From positions 62,001 to 126,000 of the forward strand of contig NZ_AP024872.1 of NCBI RefSeq assembly GCF_024346875.1: a DNA stretch of 64,000 nucleotides, read 5' to 3'. Both the position numbers and the translations under genes were made by a program. Source of the stretch: Vibrio gallicus (lineage in GTDB: Bacteria > Pseudomonadota > Gammaproteobacteria > Enterobacterales > Vibrionaceae). Below, one piece after another: positions 1-11,503 of the stretch (the first letter of the stretch is position 1; the number at the start of each line of letters is the position of its first letter). The notes below the pieces were generated by a model. The model worked only from the letters and a program-made list of their open reading frames with translations, had not been told where the DNA came from and made no database searches.

Positions 1-21
1 AGTCAACTTCGCGCGAGATAG
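1..21 (+). CDS. atpH: 3' tail of ATP synthase delta subunit (partial)
   Basis: The first seven codons of the window read S-Q-L-R-A-R-stop, ending 9 bases before the atpA start. atpH always precedes atpA in this operon, and a basic C-terminal end is plausible for the delta subunit, so this is inferred to be the last six residues of atpH. The identification rests on position; the sequence is too short for an independent call. Confidence 0.5.
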   Translation, partial: SQLRAR

Positions 22-30
22 GTAACGAAT

Positions 31-1572
31 ATGCAACTAAATTCAAATGAAATCAGCGATCTGATCAAAGAGAGAATCGCTCGATTTAATGTGAGCACTG
101 AAGCTCGCAATGAAGGTACCATCGTATCTGTACGTGACGGTATCATCACCATCAACGGCCTAGCAGATGTCATGCAAGGTGAGATGATTGAACTGCCAGG
201 TGGCAAATACGCACTTGCACTTAACCTTGAGCAATACTCTGTAGGTGCCGTGGTTATGGGCCCTTACACTGACCTTTCTGAAGGCATGAAAGTGAAAGGT
301 ACTGGTCGTATCCTTGAGGTTCCAGTAGGTAAAGGTCTGCTAGGTCGTGTTGTAAACACACTAGGTGAGCCTATCGATGGTAAAGGCGCTGTTAAAGCAG
401 AGCAATTTAACTCTATCGAAATTATCGCACCGGGTGTAATCGAACGTAAATCAGTAGATCAACCTATCCAGACTGGTTATAAAGCTGTTGATACCATGGT
501 GCCAATCGGTCGTGGTCAACGTGAGCTTATCATCGGTGACCGTCAAACTGGTAAAACAGCGATGGCGATCGATGCCATCATCAACCAGAAAGACTCTGGC
601 GTTAAGTGTATCTACGTTGCTATCGGTCAGAAAGCCTCAACTATCGCTAACGTGGTACGTAAGCTTGAAGATCATGGCGCTCTTGAGAACACTATCGTTG
701 TTGTAGCATCAGCTTCTGAATCAGCGGCACTTCAATACCTTGCTCCTTATGCAGGTTGTACCATGGGTGAATACTTCCGTGACCGTGGTGAAGATGCGTT
801 GATCATTTATGATGATCTTTCAAAACAAGCAGTAGCTTATCGTCAAATTTCACTTCTTCTTAAACGCCCACCGGGTCGTGAAGCATTCCCTGGTGACGTT
901 TTCTATCTTCACTCACGTCTTCTAGAGCGCGCAGCTCGAGTAAACGAAGAGTATGTAGAGAAGTTTACTAATGGCGAAGTGAAAGGTAAAACCGGTTCTC
1001 TAACCGCACTACCTATCATCGAAACACAAGCGGGTGACGTATCTGCGTTCGTACCAACTAACGTAATCTCTATCACAGATGGTCAGATCTTCCTTCAGAC
1101 TCAACTGTTCAACTCAGGTCTACGCCCAGCGGTTGACCCAGGTATTTCGGTATCTCGTGTTGGTGGTGCAGCTCAGACTAAGATCATCAAGAAACTATCT
1201 GGTGGTATTCGTACTGCACTGGCTCAGTATCGTGAACTTGCAGCGTTTGCTCAGTTCTCTTCTGATCTTGATGAAGCTACGCGCAAGCAACTTGACCACG
1301 GTGAACGTGTTACAGAGCTGATGAAACAGAAGCAATACGCTCCTATGTCAGTTTCTGAGCAAGCACTGGTTATCTTTGCTGCTGAAAAGGGTTACTTGTC
1401 AGGTGTTGAACTGAAGCAAGTTGCGCGTTTTGAAGAAGAACTTCTTTCTTACGCTAAAGCTCAAAACCCTGGATTGATCGATACGATCAATGCAACGGGT
1501 GATTACAACGACGAAATCGAAGGCGCTCTACGTGAGATTCTGGAAGGTTTTGTGGCGTTGAAGCCTTGGTAA
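31..1572 (+). CDS. atpA: F1F0 ATP synthase subunit alpha
   Basis: Non-catalytic nucleotide-binding subunit of the F1 head, working with beta, gamma, delta and epsilon on the cytoplasmic side of the inner membrane. The 513-residue length is normal. The Walker A motif GDRQTGKT lies near residue 169, and the alpha signature [14 protein letters not shown] near residue 366. A purine-rich AGATAGG stretch precedes the ATG at 31. It sits in the standard order atpH-atpA-atpG-atpD-atpC with short gaps, so it is part of one polycistronic unit whose start lies upstream of the window. The residues are clearly alpha-type but less conserved than usual for the main vibrio operon, particularly at the C-terminus (see the note on a possible second ATP synthase). 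Confidence 0.98.
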   Translation: MQLNSNEISDLIKERIARFNVSTEARNEGTIVSVRDGIITINGLADVMQGEMIELPGGKYALALNLEQYSVGAVVMGPYTDLSEGMKVKGTGRILEVPVGKGLLGRVVNTLGEPIDGKGAVKAEQFNSIEIIAPGVIERKSVDQPIQTGYKAVDTMVPIGRGQRELIIGDRQTGKTAMAIDAIINQKDSGVKCIYVAIGQKASTIANVVRKLEDHGALENTIVVVASASESAALQYLAPYAGCTMGEYFRDRGEDALIIYDDLSKQAVAYRQISLLLKRPPGREAFPGDVFYLHSRLLERAARVNEEYVEKFTNGEVKGKTGSLTALPIIETQAGDVSAFVPTNVISITDGQIFLQTQLFNSGLRPAVDPGISVSRVGGAAQTKIIKKLSGGIRTALAQYRELAAFAQFSSDLDEATRKQLDHGERVTELMKQKQYAPMSVSEQALVIFAAEKGYLSGVELKQVARFEEELLSYAKAQNPGLIDTINATGDYNDEIEGALREILEGFVALKPW

Positions 1573-1619
1573 TCGCTCCGGTTTGTTGACTGGAAATCCA
1601 AAACAAATAGGAGCAGATA

Positions 1620-2480
1620 ATGGCTAATACAAAAGAGATTCGCACCAAGATCGGAAGTGTATCTAATACACAGAAGATCACCAGTGCTATGGAAATGGTT
1701 GCGGCAAGTAAGATGCGTAAAGTTCAAGACCGTATGGAGCTTACTCGCCCATACGCCGAGAGCATGCGTCAAGTTATCGCTCATGTCGCTTCAGGTACAT
1801 TGGAGTATCAACACCCGTACCTTCAACAACGCGAACCAAAGCGTGTTGCTTACATCATCATCTCGTCAGACCGTGGTCTGTGTGGCGGTTTGAACAGTAA
1901 CCTGTTCAAGCGTGTGCTAGAAGAGATGGAAGAATGGCGAGCAAAAGGTGTTGAAGTCGATACAACCTTAATCGGTTCAAAGGCTATCAACTTCTTCCAA
2001 CGTATGGGAAATGTTGTTGCACAGACTTCAGGCCTAGGTGACGCACCGAAACTAGAAGAGATTCTAGGTACGGTAAACGCGATGTTGAATCACTACAATG
2101 AAGGCAAGATTGACAGTTTGTTTTTGGTTTACAACAAGTTTGTGAACACCATGGTGCAAGAGCCTACGACAGCACAACTGCTGCCGCACCCTTCAGATGT
2201 AAAACAGACCAACGAAGAGAAACGTTGGGATTACATCTACGAGCAGGCACCACGAGACATCCTTACTGATCTGCTGCATCGATATATCGAATCTCAGGTA
2301 TATCAAGGCATTGTAGAAAGTATCGCGTGTGAGCAAGCAGCCCGAATGGTAGCCATGAAATCGGCGACCGACAATGCTGATCAATTGATTGAAAACCTTC
2401 AATTGGTATACAACAAAGCTCGTCAGGCTGCCATTACCCAAGAACTGAGCGAAATCGTTTCAGGCGCTCAAGCGGTTTAA
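1620..2480 (+). CDS. atpG: F1F0 ATP synthase subunit gamma
   Basis: Central rotor shaft of F1, transmitting rotation of the c-ring to the alpha3-beta3 head. The 286-residue length fits the family. The N-terminal helix begins [20 protein letters not shown] and is followed by [13 protein letters not shown]. The C-terminal helix ends with the conserved [20 protein letters not shown], which enters the bearing of the head. An AGGAG ribosome binding site lies 7-8 bases before the ATG. It lies 47 bases after atpA and 30 before atpD, consistent with co-transcription. Confidence 0.98.
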   Translation: MANTKEIRTKIGSVSNTQKITSAMEMVAASKMRKVQDRMELTRPYAESMRQVIAHVASGTLEYQHPYLQQREPKRVAYIIISSDRGLCGGLNSNLFKRVLEEMEEWRAKGVEVDTTLIGSKAINFFQRMGNVVAQTSGLGDAPKLEEILGTVNAMLNHYNEGKIDSLFLVYNKFVNTMVQEPTTAQLLPHPSDVKQTNEEKRWDYIYEQAPRDILTDLLHRYIESQVYQGIVESIACEQAARMVAMKSATDNADQLIENLQLVYNKARQAAITQELSEIVSGAQAV

Positions 2481-3896
<1,416 letters not shown>

Positions 3897-3910
3897 GGGT
3901 AGGGTGCATT

Positions 3911-4357
3911 ATGGCTATCGGAGTTACAGAGAATACGTTTCAGCTTAACATCGTAAGTGCGGAAGGTACGCTGTTTTCAGGGCCAGCACATGCTCTAGCT
4001 GTTTCAGGTGCAGACGGTGAGCTGGGTATCCGCCCAGGTCACTCACCCCTACTGAGTAAGATCAAGCCAGGGGTAACAGTATTTGTCACAGATCCAAAAG
4101 CGGATGAGCAAGTGCTGTATGTCTCGGGTGGTATCGTTGAGGTTCAACCAGACACAGTAACAGTGCTTGCTGATACTGCTTTGCATGGTGCCGACATTGA
4201 TAAAGCTCGTGCTGAAGAAGCGAAGCGTGCAGCGCTTGATAACATCAATAAAGGAGCAGGGGACGCAAACTTTGCTCAAGCACAACTAGAATTGGCTAAG
4301 GCTATCGCCCAACTTCGAGCAGTAGAGCTAACATCTTCTACTAATCGTCGCCACTAA
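3911..4357 (+). CDS. atpC: F1F0 ATP synthase subunit epsilon
   Basis: Small rotor subunit that couples gamma to the c-ring and can inhibit ATP hydrolysis. The N-terminal beta-sandwich carries the family signature GELGIRPGHSPLLSKIKPG, then LYVSGGIVEVQPDTVTVLAD, followed by two C-terminal helices (KARAEEAKRAALDN and LAKAIAQLRAVELT). At 148 residues it is slightly longer than the roughly 140 typical of the main vibrio copy, with an N-terminal extension before FQLNIVSAEG and a basic NRRH tail. It starts 14 bases after atpD and is followed by two hairpins that end the operon. Confidence 0.97.
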   Translation: MAIGVTENTFQLNIVSAEGTLFSGPAHALAVSGADGELGIRPGHSPLLSKIKPGVTVFVTDPKADEQVLYVSGGIVEVQPDTVTVLADTALHGADIDKARAEEAKRAALDNINKGAGDANFAQAQLELAKAIAQLRAVELTSSTNRRH

Positions 4358-4368
4358 GTTGTACTAAT

Positions 4369-4400
4369 TAGAGCAAGTATGGCTTTGCCAGCTTGCTCTA
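4369..4400 (+). terminator. Stem-loop after atpC
   Basis: A perfect 9-bp stem (TAGAGCAAG pairing with CTTGCTCTA) with an inner 4-bp TGGC/GCCA stem lies 12 bases after the atpC stop. No T-tract follows, so it may be an mRNA-protecting or processing hairpin rather than a strong terminator. Confidence 0.55.
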
Positions 4401-4524
4401 CAAATTGAATGCTACCTGAGTATTTGGGTAGCCACCTAACAAGCAATTGAATGTAAGACTTTTTAGGTTCAAAACAGTTCTTTTAGCAGAGAAACTCAGA
4501 ACATTTTTCGTTCTGAATCCTTTT

Positions 4525-4561
4525 GCCCTAGGCGACTCACCCTCTCTCTAGGGCTTTTTTT
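4525..4561 (+). terminator. Rho-independent terminator of the atp operon
   Basis: Stem GCCCTA / TAGGGC is followed directly by seven T residues. It is the best intrinsic terminator in the region and lies about 170 bases after atpC. A further hairpin (TCAGAAC at 4496-4502, GTTCTGA at 4510-4516) lies just before it. Confidence 0.8.
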
Positions 4562-4624
4562 CGCCTTGAATTTGAGGTGCATAACAGCGCGTAAAGCGTA
4601 ATCAAGTACAGCTTGTCGTAACGG

Positions 4625-4888
4625 TTAGGCTTCGGTTAGCTCTTCTTTTACGTTAGCGTTCTTGTTAGATATGCTAATACCATGCTTTGAGATATGTATC
4701 TGAGTGGATGCATACTGAGTTACGGCGAGAATCTGCCCATCTTCGATATTATCTAAATCGAACAGGTACTCAGAGATCAGGTTAACACCACACAATAGAG
4801 TTGTGAGCGCCTCCTCTGGTGGGAGTTCGGCCAAGTCATTGAGTATCTTATCTAATACTAGCTGGCTGTTTAGTGGGAGGTTATGCAT
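4625..4888 (-). CDS. Small conserved-looking hypothetical protein
   Basis: An 87-residue acidic protein with no family I recognise. It is probably soluble: no signal peptide or membrane segment is visible. The N-terminal half is likely helical (LPLNSQLVLDKILNDLAELP, then EEALTTLLCGVNLISEYLFD) and the C-terminal half is beta-prone. The ATG has a GGA ribosome binding motif 8 bases upstream (GGAATAGAT before ATG), which supports it as a real gene. It is transcribed towards the atp terminator and forms its own unit. Function unknown. Confidence 0.6.
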   Translation of the reverse strand: MHNLPLNSQLVLDKILNDLAELPPEEALTTLLCGVNLISEYLFDLDNIEDGQILAVTQYASTQIHISKHGISISNKNANVKEELTEA

Positions 4889-5066
4889 ATCTATTCCAAT
4901 GAGTTATAGCTGCCAGTACCTTATCAAACAAACCTTTAATTAATGTGACAAATACTAGATTTGTTACAAATCAATATTCTATATATGTAAGTTGATATTA
5001 CCCGTGGGTGATGCGGGGAAGCTGAAAGGATAAATACGCCCTAAGTATCGGGCGTACCTTTGATTT

Positions 5067-5429
5067 TTATGCAGCAAACTCTTTTTGTAAATACGCGACG
5101 ATATCAGAGGACTCATATAGCCAAGTTTGTTGTCCTTGATTGTCTATTCTTAGGCAGGGAACCTTGATACGGCCACCACCTTCCAGCAGTTGTTGCCTAG
5201 AGTCCTGATCATTTTTCGCATCTTTAACATCAATACGCACCGATTGGCGTTTGAGTTCTCGGCGCACCTTTACGCAAAATGGGCAGGCTTCAAACTGATA
5301 TAAAGTCAGCTGTTTGGCCTTTAGATCAGCTACGGCTTGCTCTGTAGGGCTACGTTTAACACCCCGAGGTGAAAATATAAAATCAAATAGCAGTATAATT
5401 TTTCCAAGTAAAATCCGAATCAGTTTCAT
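5067..5429 (-). CDS. Glutaredoxin-like protein with N-terminal membrane anchor
   Basis: A 120-residue thioredoxin-fold protein, probably a glutathione-dependent disulfide reductase. The N-terminus (about residues 4-20, IRILLGKIILLFDFIFSP) is hydrophobic and looks like a membrane anchor or uncleaved signal. The glutaredoxin domain begins near residue 40 (LTLYQFEACPFCVKVRREL) with a dithiol CPFC active site, followed by the cis-proline region IKVPCLRID and the terminal ESSDIVAYLQKEF helix. Such anchored glutaredoxin-fold proteins are common in vibrios. It is a single gene on the minus strand; the substrate is unknown. Confidence 0.85.
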   Translation of the reverse strand: MKLIRILLGKIILLFDFIFSPRGVKRSPTEQAVADLKAKQLTLYQFEACPFCVKVRRELKRQSVRIDVKDAKNDQDSRQQLLEGGGRIKVPCLRIDNQGQQTWLYESSDIVAYLQKEFAA

Positions 5430-5660
5430 AGTGCGCTTCTTAAGCTAATAACCATAATCAACAATGCTGAATTAAAATGCTTTTAGAGTCAATTTGTAAC
5501 TAAAAGGTTAGTGTGATGTGGGCATCGTTTGCGAGGTAAACTCAGGCGCTGCGTAACTAATGAACGATATGATTAAAAAACGACTAAACAAACACTTAAC
5601 GAGGATTTAGGGTTTCTCTTTTGTCTTAGATGTGGCATATTTACTAGGTCTTCACGATGT

Positions 5661-5735
<75 letters not shown>

Positions 5736-5776
5736 ATCTCTTCTTAGAAAAATCTCAATATAAAATATTAAAATGA

Positions 5777-5800
5777 CACGCTTTGTTGCGTGATTTTTTA
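5777..5800 (+). terminator. Terminator of tRNA-Gly
   Basis: Stem CACGC/GCGTG with a six-base loop is followed by ATTTTTTA, 41 bases after the tRNA 3' end. Confidence 0.65.
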
Positions 5801-5835
5801 TATCTCAAGAAAAGTTATTATATGACCTATACCGG

Positions 5836-6501
5836 CTACTCCACCTCTGGATGTGTTTTTATATAGGTTCGATAATAAAAAGCAATACTCACGCACAGTG
5901 CGGTGGGTAAGAACAGTGCATTGAATGAGCCCACCTTAAATAGGTATGCGCCAACGGTACCGCCGCTAATAAAACCAAAGGTTATGTAGCTAAACAGCAT
6001 CAATTTTCGCTTGTTGATGGCTTCGCCTCTGAGGTAATTGCCAAACATCAACCCAAGGTCGGTAATAATTCCCGTTAAGTGTGTAGTGCGTACAACTGCG
6101 CCACTATAGGTGGTTACCATGGCATTTTGTAGCCCACAAGCGGCAGCGGCTGAAAAGTCGCCGAAATTACTGTGCTTATAAAGCAAACAAATCGTGGCTA
6201 GTAATAATGCGGACTCAAGTAGCAGTGGAATTTCATAATGGCGTTTGAGCTTCAATGATGATGAGCGCAACACAAAACCCGAAATTGCGGAACCTAAGAA
6301 AAAAGAGAGCATAACACCGGCAAGGTGTAGGCTTGTACTCCATGAAGTCAGTAATTGAGTACCAAATAAGGTTGCGGTGCCCGATACATGAGAAACAGAT
6401 TGATGATCAAGTCCAAGCAGGCCAATAGCATTGATAGAACCTGCAATAAAGGCCAGCAATAAGGCACCAAATTCGACCCATCTTGGTAATTTTGTAATCA
6501 C
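5836..6501 (-). CDS. DUF1275 (YoaK-type) integral membrane protein
   Basis: A 221-residue protein with about six hydrophobic segments. Diagnostic features of DUF1275 are the first helix region with AGSINAIGLLGLDHQSVSHVSG, the internal GLQNAMVTTYSGAVVRTTHLTG motif, and FGNYLRGE before the fifth segment. The family has no established biochemical role; it is often suspected to be a transporter. It stands alone on the minus strand, after the tRNA terminator. Family assignment is firm and function is open. Confidence 0.88.
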   Translation of the reverse strand: MITKLPRWVEFGALLLAFIAGSINAIGLLGLDHQSVSHVSGTATLFGTQLLTSWSTSLHLAGVMLSFFLGSAISGFVLRSSSLKLKRHYEIPLLLESALLLATICLLYKHSNFGDFSAAAACGLQNAMVTTYSGAVVRTTHLTGIITDLGLMFGNYLRGEAINKRKLMLFSYITFGFISGGTVGAYLFKVGSFNALFLPTALCVSIAFYYRTYIKTHPEVE

Positions 6502-6722
6502 TGCGTATGCCTATGTGTATCATTGCTATTAATTAGGTTGGGTATTCTATCTGTTGGGAAGAGAGTGGTAGGAATGAAAGGTAAGTTTTCTCTGATGGTG
6601 TATAAGTTTGAATTGTAAGGGGACAGATAGCCCCTGTTTAAGTCTCGGTTCTATAAGCGGTAATAGCCACTAGGCCTAATTTCCCGTAAACTCACGGCCA
6701 ACAAAAAATTATCAAGCATGCC

Positions 6723-7274
6723 ATGAATCAGCCATCTATTTCATCACTGTTAACGCTATGGGGATTTCAGCTTCCCACCTCTACACAGATCAAGTCTGCC
6801 GATAGGTTATTTGTTAGTGAATGCCAAGCATTAGAGTCGTTGTTCTTTAAGGCTAAGGCAACACACTCCCAATATAGTGATGAACAGTTATTGCTCGGAG
6901 TATTAGCTCATAAATATCAGGGCTTATTGGGAGCATTTCAGCAGCAGTTGCCAAGCCTGCTGGCGATGAGAGGTGCAATTGATGACAATATTTCTGCTGA
7001 GTTCCAAGGTGCCTTTCAAGCGCATATAGTGCAACAGATCTGGTTGACCCTGCACTTGTGGCTATTTGTTCAGGGGCGATTGCAGATGGATTATTCCTTG
7101 GCCAACGATTATGCTGGGCAAGGGGCTGAACTCATTGGTCAACTAACCACTACAACTACTAATGAGTGGCGCAGTCAGTGGAACCAGTCGTTTTACTTAG
7201 GCAGAGACTCTAAGCAAACTAAAAACTCATGCTTGAAACAACTACTCATTCGGTTGCGTAAACTATTGAGTTAA
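6723..7274 (+). CDS. Hypothetical protein
   Basis: A 183-residue protein that I do not assign to a family. It is mostly helical by composition, with no signal peptide. A possible semi-hydrophobic helix, IVQQIWLTLHLWLFVQGRL, lies near residues 103-120. The C-terminus is basic (KQLLIRLRKLLS). The upstream region lacks a strong Shine-Dalgarno sequence, so the exact start is uncertain. It is a single gene, followed by the fhs control region. Confidence 0.6.
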   Translation: MNQPSISSLLTLWGFQLPTSTQIKSADRLFVSECQALESLFFKAKATHSQYSDEQLLLGVLAHKYQGLLGAFQQQLPSLLAMRGAIDDNISAEFQGAFQAHIVQQIWLTLHLWLFVQGRLQMDYSLANDYAGQGAELIGQLTTTTTNEWRSQWNQSFYLGRDSKQTKNSCLKQLLIRLRKLLS

Positions 7275-7334
7275 TATCACTTTTGTTTTCTATTATTACT
7301 CATAATTATTCGCTACCACAGCGTTTACCCCTCC

Positions 7335-7350
7335 ACGCAAACGTTTGCCC
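7335..7350 (+). promoter_or_regulatory. PurR-type operator upstream of fhs
   Basis: ACGCAAACGTTTGCCC matches the PurR box consensus ACGCAAACGTTTNCNT almost completely, with the palindromic core GCAAACGTTTGC intact. It lies directly upstream of the proposed -35 element and about 71 bases before the fhs start. A purine-repressor site fits a gene that supplies formyl-tetrahydrofolate for purine synthesis. Confidence 0.8.
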
Positions 7351-7379
7351 TTTACATATTGTAAAATTTCATTAATATT
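7351..7379 (+). promoter_or_regulatory. Probable sigma-70 promoter of fhs
   Basis: TTTACA (7351-7356), 17 bases, then AATATT (7374-7379). The -35 region also forms a perfect inverted repeat TTTAC-ATATT-GTAAA (7351-7365), which may be part of an additional operator. The PurR-type box abuts it upstream. Confidence 0.5.
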
Positions 7380-7420
7380 CCGCTCAAAATCGCTCTTATT
7401 ATTTTTATCCCGAGGAAGTC

Positions 7421-9169
7421 ATGCTGTCGGATATTGAAATCTCACGTATCACCCCATTACGCCCTATCTCAGATGTTGCAACTGCTGCTGGATTACACAG
7501 TGATGAATTTCAAACGCATGGAAAGCATAAAGCCAAGATTTCACTAAATGCTCTCAAGCGTTTAGAGAGCAAAAAGAGCGGTAAGCTAGTAGTCGTAACC
7601 GCAATGACACCAACGCCGTTAGGCGAAGGTAAAACGGTGACTGCGATTGGCTTAGCGCAAGGCTTATTTAAGATTGGTCAATCGGTGATGGCGTGTATTC
7701 GTCAGCCCTCTATGGGACCTGTGTTTGGAGTTAAAGGCGGAGCTGCCGGTGGTGGCTATGCTCAGGTTGCTCCTATGGATGAGCTCAACCTGCACCTAAC
7801 TGGCGATATTCATGCGGTAACAGCGGCTCACAACCTTGCTTCGGCAGCACTTGATGCTCGTATCTATCATGAACAAAGACAAGGTTATGAAGCGTTTGAA
7901 GCGCGTACAGGCCTACGTGCACTGCGCATCGACCCTGATCAGATAGCGTGGAAGCGTGTTGTTGACCATAACGACCGTGCATTACGCAAAATTACAGTTG
8001 GACGTAATGAGCCGGGTAAGACTATTAATGGCTACGAGCGCGAAGATGGCTTTGATATATCAGCTGCCTCTGAGCTAATGGCAATTTTGGCTCTGGCTAA
8101 AAACCTCAAAGATCTCCGTGCACGAATCGGTAAAATTGTTTTAGCTTACGACCTTGATGGTCAGCCAGTAACTACCGAAGACTTACAAGTAGCTGGTGCA
8201 ATGACCGTTAGCATGCGCGATGCGATTGAACCGACCATGATGCAAACCCTTGAAGGCGTCCCAACGCTTATTCATGCTGGCCCTTTTGCAAACATTGCAC
8301 ATGGTAATTCATCTATTATTGCAGATGATATTGCGATTAAGCTTTCTGATTTTACGGTAACTGAGGGTGGCTTTGGCTCAGATATGGGGTTTGAAAAAGC
8401 CTGTAATATCAAAGCTCAAGCGTCGGGTAAAGCACCAGATTGTGCAGTTGTTGTTGCAACCCTACGCGGCCTTAAAGCTAATTCCGGCCTATACGACTTT
8501 AAGCCGGGTCAACCTATTCCTGATGCACTTTTCGAAGCTGATAGTAAAGCCCTAGAAGCTGGCTTTGCCAACCTAAAATGGCACATTGAAAACGTTGCTA
8601 AATACGGCGTGCCAACGGTAGTGGCAATTAACCGCTTCCCTCAAGATAGCGACCAAGAATTAGAGCAGCTAAAGGCATTAGTGGAATCCCTTCCTCTTGA
8701 TGTTGAGGTTGCGGTATGTGAAGCCTTTGCTAAAGGTGGCGCAGGAGCTGCTGAGTTGGCAACCAAAGTGGTTCAGCAAACAGAGAAGGGTTCACAATTT
8801 AAGCCCTTGTATCGCCTAGAACAAAGCTTAGAAGAAAAAGTTATGGCGGTTACAGAAGTAGGTTATGGCGCCGCTTCAGTTAGTTTAAGTGAAAAAGCAA
8901 AATCGCAACTGGATAAGTTCCAACAACTTGGATTTGGTAACCTTGCGCTATGTATGGCAAAAACGCCTATGTCTATCTCAACTGACGGCAGCGTAAAAGG
9001 CGCCCCAACTCAATTCGATGTACCGATCAGAGAGTTTAAGCTGTGCGCAGGCGCGGGCTTTATCTACGCGTTATGTGGCGCGGTAATGACCATGCCAGGT
9101 CTGTCGGACAAACCTGCATTTATGAATTTAGATATTGATGAAGACGGGAATATTGTTGGTTTGAGTTAG
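7421..9169 (+). CDS. fhs: Formate--tetrahydrofolate ligase
   Basis: Makes 10-formyl-tetrahydrofolate from formate, tetrahydrofolate and ATP, feeding purine and formyl-methionine synthesis. The 582-residue protein has the P-loop [10 protein letters not shown] near residue 66, the conserved [20 protein letters not shown] stretch and the [14 protein letters not shown] motif. The ATG is preceded by GAGGAAG. It is a single-gene unit under a PurR-like box. The stop codon at 9167-9169 is followed after only one or two bases by the intergenic repeat cluster, leaving no ordinary terminator. Confidence 0.97.
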   Translation: MLSDIEISRITPLRPISDVATAAGLHSDEFQTHGKHKAKISLNALKRLESKKSGKLVVVTAMTPTPLGEGKTVTAIGLAQGLFKIGQSVMACIRQPSMGPVFGVKGGAAGGGYAQVAPMDELNLHLTGDIHAVTAAHNLASAALDARIYHEQRQGYEAFEARTGLRALRIDPDQIAWKRVVDHNDRALRKITVGRNEPGKTINGYEREDGFDISAASELMAILALAKNLKDLRARIGKIVLAYDLDGQPVTTEDLQVAGAMTVSMRDAIEPTMMQTLEGVPTLIHAGPFANIAHGNSSIIADDIAIKLSDFTVTEGGFGSDMGFEKACNIKAQASGKAPDCAVVVATLRGLKANSGLYDFKPGQPIPDALFEADSKALEAGFANLKWHIENVAKYGVPTVVAINRFPQDSDQELEQLKALVESLPLDVEVAVCEAFAKGGAGAAELATKVVQQTEKGSQFKPLYRLEQSLEEKVMAVTEVGYGAASVSLSEKAKSQLDKFQQLGFGNLALCMAKTPMSISTDGSVKGAPTQFDVPIREFKLCAGAGFIYALCGAVMTMPGLSDKPAFMNLDIDEDGNIVGLS

Positions 9170-9170
9170 G

Positions 9171-9606
9171 GGTTCTATGGTTCTTTGGCCCTATGGGGCA
9201 CTTCATCGAAACATCGAGTCATCGCTACGCTCCACTCCACCACACCTTAAAATCGTCATCCCCGCGCAGGCGGGGTGAAGCGGTTCTATGGTTCTTTGAT
9301 CCTATGGTCCTATGGGCACTTCATCGAAACATCGAGTCATCGCTACGCTCCACTCCACCACACCTTAAAATCGTCATCCCCGCGCAGGCGGGGTGAAGCG
9401 GTTCTATGGTTCTTTGATCCTATGGCCCTATGGGGCACTTCATCAAAACATCGATTCATCGCTACGCTCCACTCCACCACACCTTAAAATCGTCATCCCC
9501 GCGCAGGCGGGGATCTGTAGACACTCAGGACTCAATCATGGTCACTATTTCAAACCTAAACCCGAGTATCCAAAGACCCCGGCTTAAAACACTACCGGGG
9601 TGACGA
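9171..9606. repeat. Intergenic composite repeat cluster 1 (three copies of about 118 bp)
   Basis: Three direct repeats, period 118-119. Each holds degenerate 8-bp units (GTTCTATG, GTTCTTTG, GTCCTATG), an ATCGA-rich stretch with the motif TCGCTACGCTCCA, and a palindrome GTCATCCCCGCGCAGGCGGGG. The last copy continues through CTGTAGACACTC to a second hairpin arm, CCCCGGCTTAAAACACTACC. No gene is present. The short frames in it are artefacts of the repeats. The orientation is opposite to clusters 3-6. Confidence 0.9.
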
Positions 9607-9618
9607 ATCCCACCCCAT

Positions 9619-10062
9619 CTACCGCCTTTCATCCTTAGGTGAATCCATTACCACCATAGTGGTAATGGATTTCACGTACTCACACTCTCCCAACACATCG
9701 GCATGAATACGCTTATAGGAGGCTAGATCTTGGGTCTCGATTCGCAGTAAATACTCATTGGCGCCAGTAATGTTGTGGCACTCGACTACCTCAGCCACAA
9801 AGCGTACATGTTCCTCAAAGGCATGCTGTGCTTTCTTACTGTGCGATGAAAGCCCTATTGACACATAGGCGACAAAACCTACGCCGAGCTGCGCACTGTC
9901 AAGAAGCACCCTATAGCCCTTAATGATACCTTTGCGTTCGAGATCTTGTACTCTTCGTAATGTTGCAGAAGCGGATAAACCTACTTTATCTGCCAGTTCA
10001 ACATTGGCTATTTTTCCGTTTAACTTTAATGCTTGCAATATTCTTTCGTCAAACTTATCCAC
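9619..10062 (-). CDS. Lrp/AsnC-family transcriptional regulator
   Basis: The N-terminal helix-turn-helix (VDKFDERILQALKLNGKIAN, then VELADKVGLSASATLRRVQD) is followed by a RAM ligand-binding domain (VAYVSIGL, ITGANEYLLRIETQD). With the GTG start at 10062 the protein has 147 residues, the family's usual size. The frame extends 20 codons further upstream to a GTG at 10122, but those residues do not look like family sequence. It is divergent from the LysE-type exporter across a short gap. This is the classical arrangement in which such a regulator senses an amino acid and controls its exporter (inference). Confidence 0.88.
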   Translation of the reverse strand: MDKFDERILQALKLNGKIANVELADKVGLSASATLRRVQDLERKGIIKGYRVLLDSAQLGVGFVAYVSIGLSSHSKKAQHAFEEHVRFVAEVVECHNITGANEYLLRIETQDLASYKRIHADVLGECEYVKSITTMVVMDSPKDERR

Positions 10063-10170
10063 GGCGCACTCAGGTTGCTTAACTGGGTTTATTGTTATCA
10101 ATATAAGCAAATAATTGCTCACTACTCCAATTAAAATTGTTCTATCTATTCACGATAGAAGGGTTTAATC

Positions 10171-10755
10171 ATGGAACTGCATCATTTAGGTGCCTTGCTG
10201 TTGTTTGCATTGGTATCTACAGCGACTCCGGGTCCAAACAATATAATGTTGATGAGCTCTGGTGCTAATGTGGGCTTTAAGAAAACCATCCCTCACATGC
10301 TGGGGATTACGATAGGATTTGCTGTAATGCTGATCTTGGTAGGAGTTGGGTTGATTAGCGTATTCAATGCTTATCCTCAAAGTCACACCATACTTAAGTA
10401 TGTAAGCCTTGGGTATTTGCTCTACTTGGCCGCTAAGATCGCAACCAGCGGTAAGGCGAAAGAGCAAAGATCATTTACAGCAATGAGCTTTCTAGGTGCG
10501 GCAAGCTTTCAATGGGTTAATCCAAAAGGGTGGTCAATGGCGTTAACCGCTATCGCTTTGTTTAGTGCTACCGGTTCGTGGCGGGAATTGCTGGTGATTT
10601 CAGGCATATTTACCTTAGCCAATATTCCATCGGTTACCCTGTGGACATTAGCAGGTACTCAACTGCAACGCTGGCTCACCACCTCTATTCGAATTAGAAG
10701 CTTTAATATAGGGATGGCGTCTTTATTACTATTATCAGCCGTTGCAATGCTTTAG
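10171..10755 (+). CDS. LysE/RhtB-family amino-acid exporter
   Basis: A 194-residue inner-membrane protein with about six hydrophobic segments. The LysE signature TPGPNNIMLMSSGANVGFKK lies near residue 19, and the second half has FQWVNPKGWSMALTAIALF. Such proteins export amino acids or homoserine lactones by proton exchange; the substrate cannot be told here. It is transcribed divergently from the adjoining Lrp-type regulator, which probably controls it. A GAAGGG motif lies about 8 bases upstream of the ATG. Confidence 0.92.
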   Translation: MELHHLGALLLFALVSTATPGPNNIMLMSSGANVGFKKTIPHMLGITIGFAVMLILVGVGLISVFNAYPQSHTILKYVSLGYLLYLAAKIATSGKAKEQRSFTAMSFLGAASFQWVNPKGWSMALTAIALFSATGSWRELLVISGIFTLANIPSVTLWTLAGTQLQRWLTTSIRIRSFNIGMASLLLLSAVAML

Positions 10756-10780
10756 CTTGATGCGTTGGTTAAGAAATGTT

Positions 10781-11475
10781 GGGACGGCCCTAGAACCTAG
10801 GGCATCATCGATACTACCATAGCCACTTCCGCCCCTTTTCGTGCGGGAATCTGTAGACACTTGGGTTCAGTTTCAACACCGCCCCTGAGCACCCAAAGAC
10901 CCCGGCTTAAAACACCACCGGGGTGACGAACGGTCCGGTGTTCTCTGAACCACAATGTTTCGTCATTCCCGCGCAGGCGGGAATCTGTAGACACTCGGGT
11001 TCAGTTTTAACCCTCCCCTGAGCACCCAAAGACCCCGGCTTAAAACACCACCGGGGTGACGAACGGTCCGGTGTTCTCTGAACCACAATGTTTCGTCATT
11101 CCCGTGCAGGCGGGAATCTGTAGACACTCGGGGGACATCTTAAACATCAAAGCCCGAGTAGTTAAAGACCCCGGCTTAAAACACCACCGGGGTGACGAAC
11201 GGTCCGGTGTTCCCTGAACCACAATGTTTCGTCATTCCCGCGCAGGCGGGAATCTGTAGACACTCGGGGGACATCTTAAACATCAAAGCCCGAGTAGTTA
11301 AAGACCCCGGCTTAAAACACCACCGGGGTGACGAACGGTCCGGTGTTCTCTGAACCACAATGTTTCGTCATTCCCGCGCAGGCGGGAATCTGTAGACACT
11401 CGGGGGACATCTTAAACATCAAAGTCCGAGTAGTTAAAGACCCCGGGTTAAAAGACGACCGGGGTGACGGAGGGG
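10781..11475. repeat. Intergenic composite repeat cluster 2 (about 135-bp units)
   Basis: A perfect palindrome (GCCCTAG-AAC-CTAGGGC, 10787-10803) marks the left edge. Then come one partial and four near-identical units starting near 10961, 11094, 11230 and 11367 (period 133-137). Each unit contains TCATTCCCGCGCAGGCGGGAA, CTGTAGACACTCGGG, a variable segment, GACCCCGGCTTAAAACACC with a GGGGTGACG arm, and GGTCCGGTGTTCTCTGAACC. No gene is present. Confidence 0.9.
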
Positions 11476-11503
11476 GAGGATTCGATGGTCCTAAAACTAT
11501 CGA

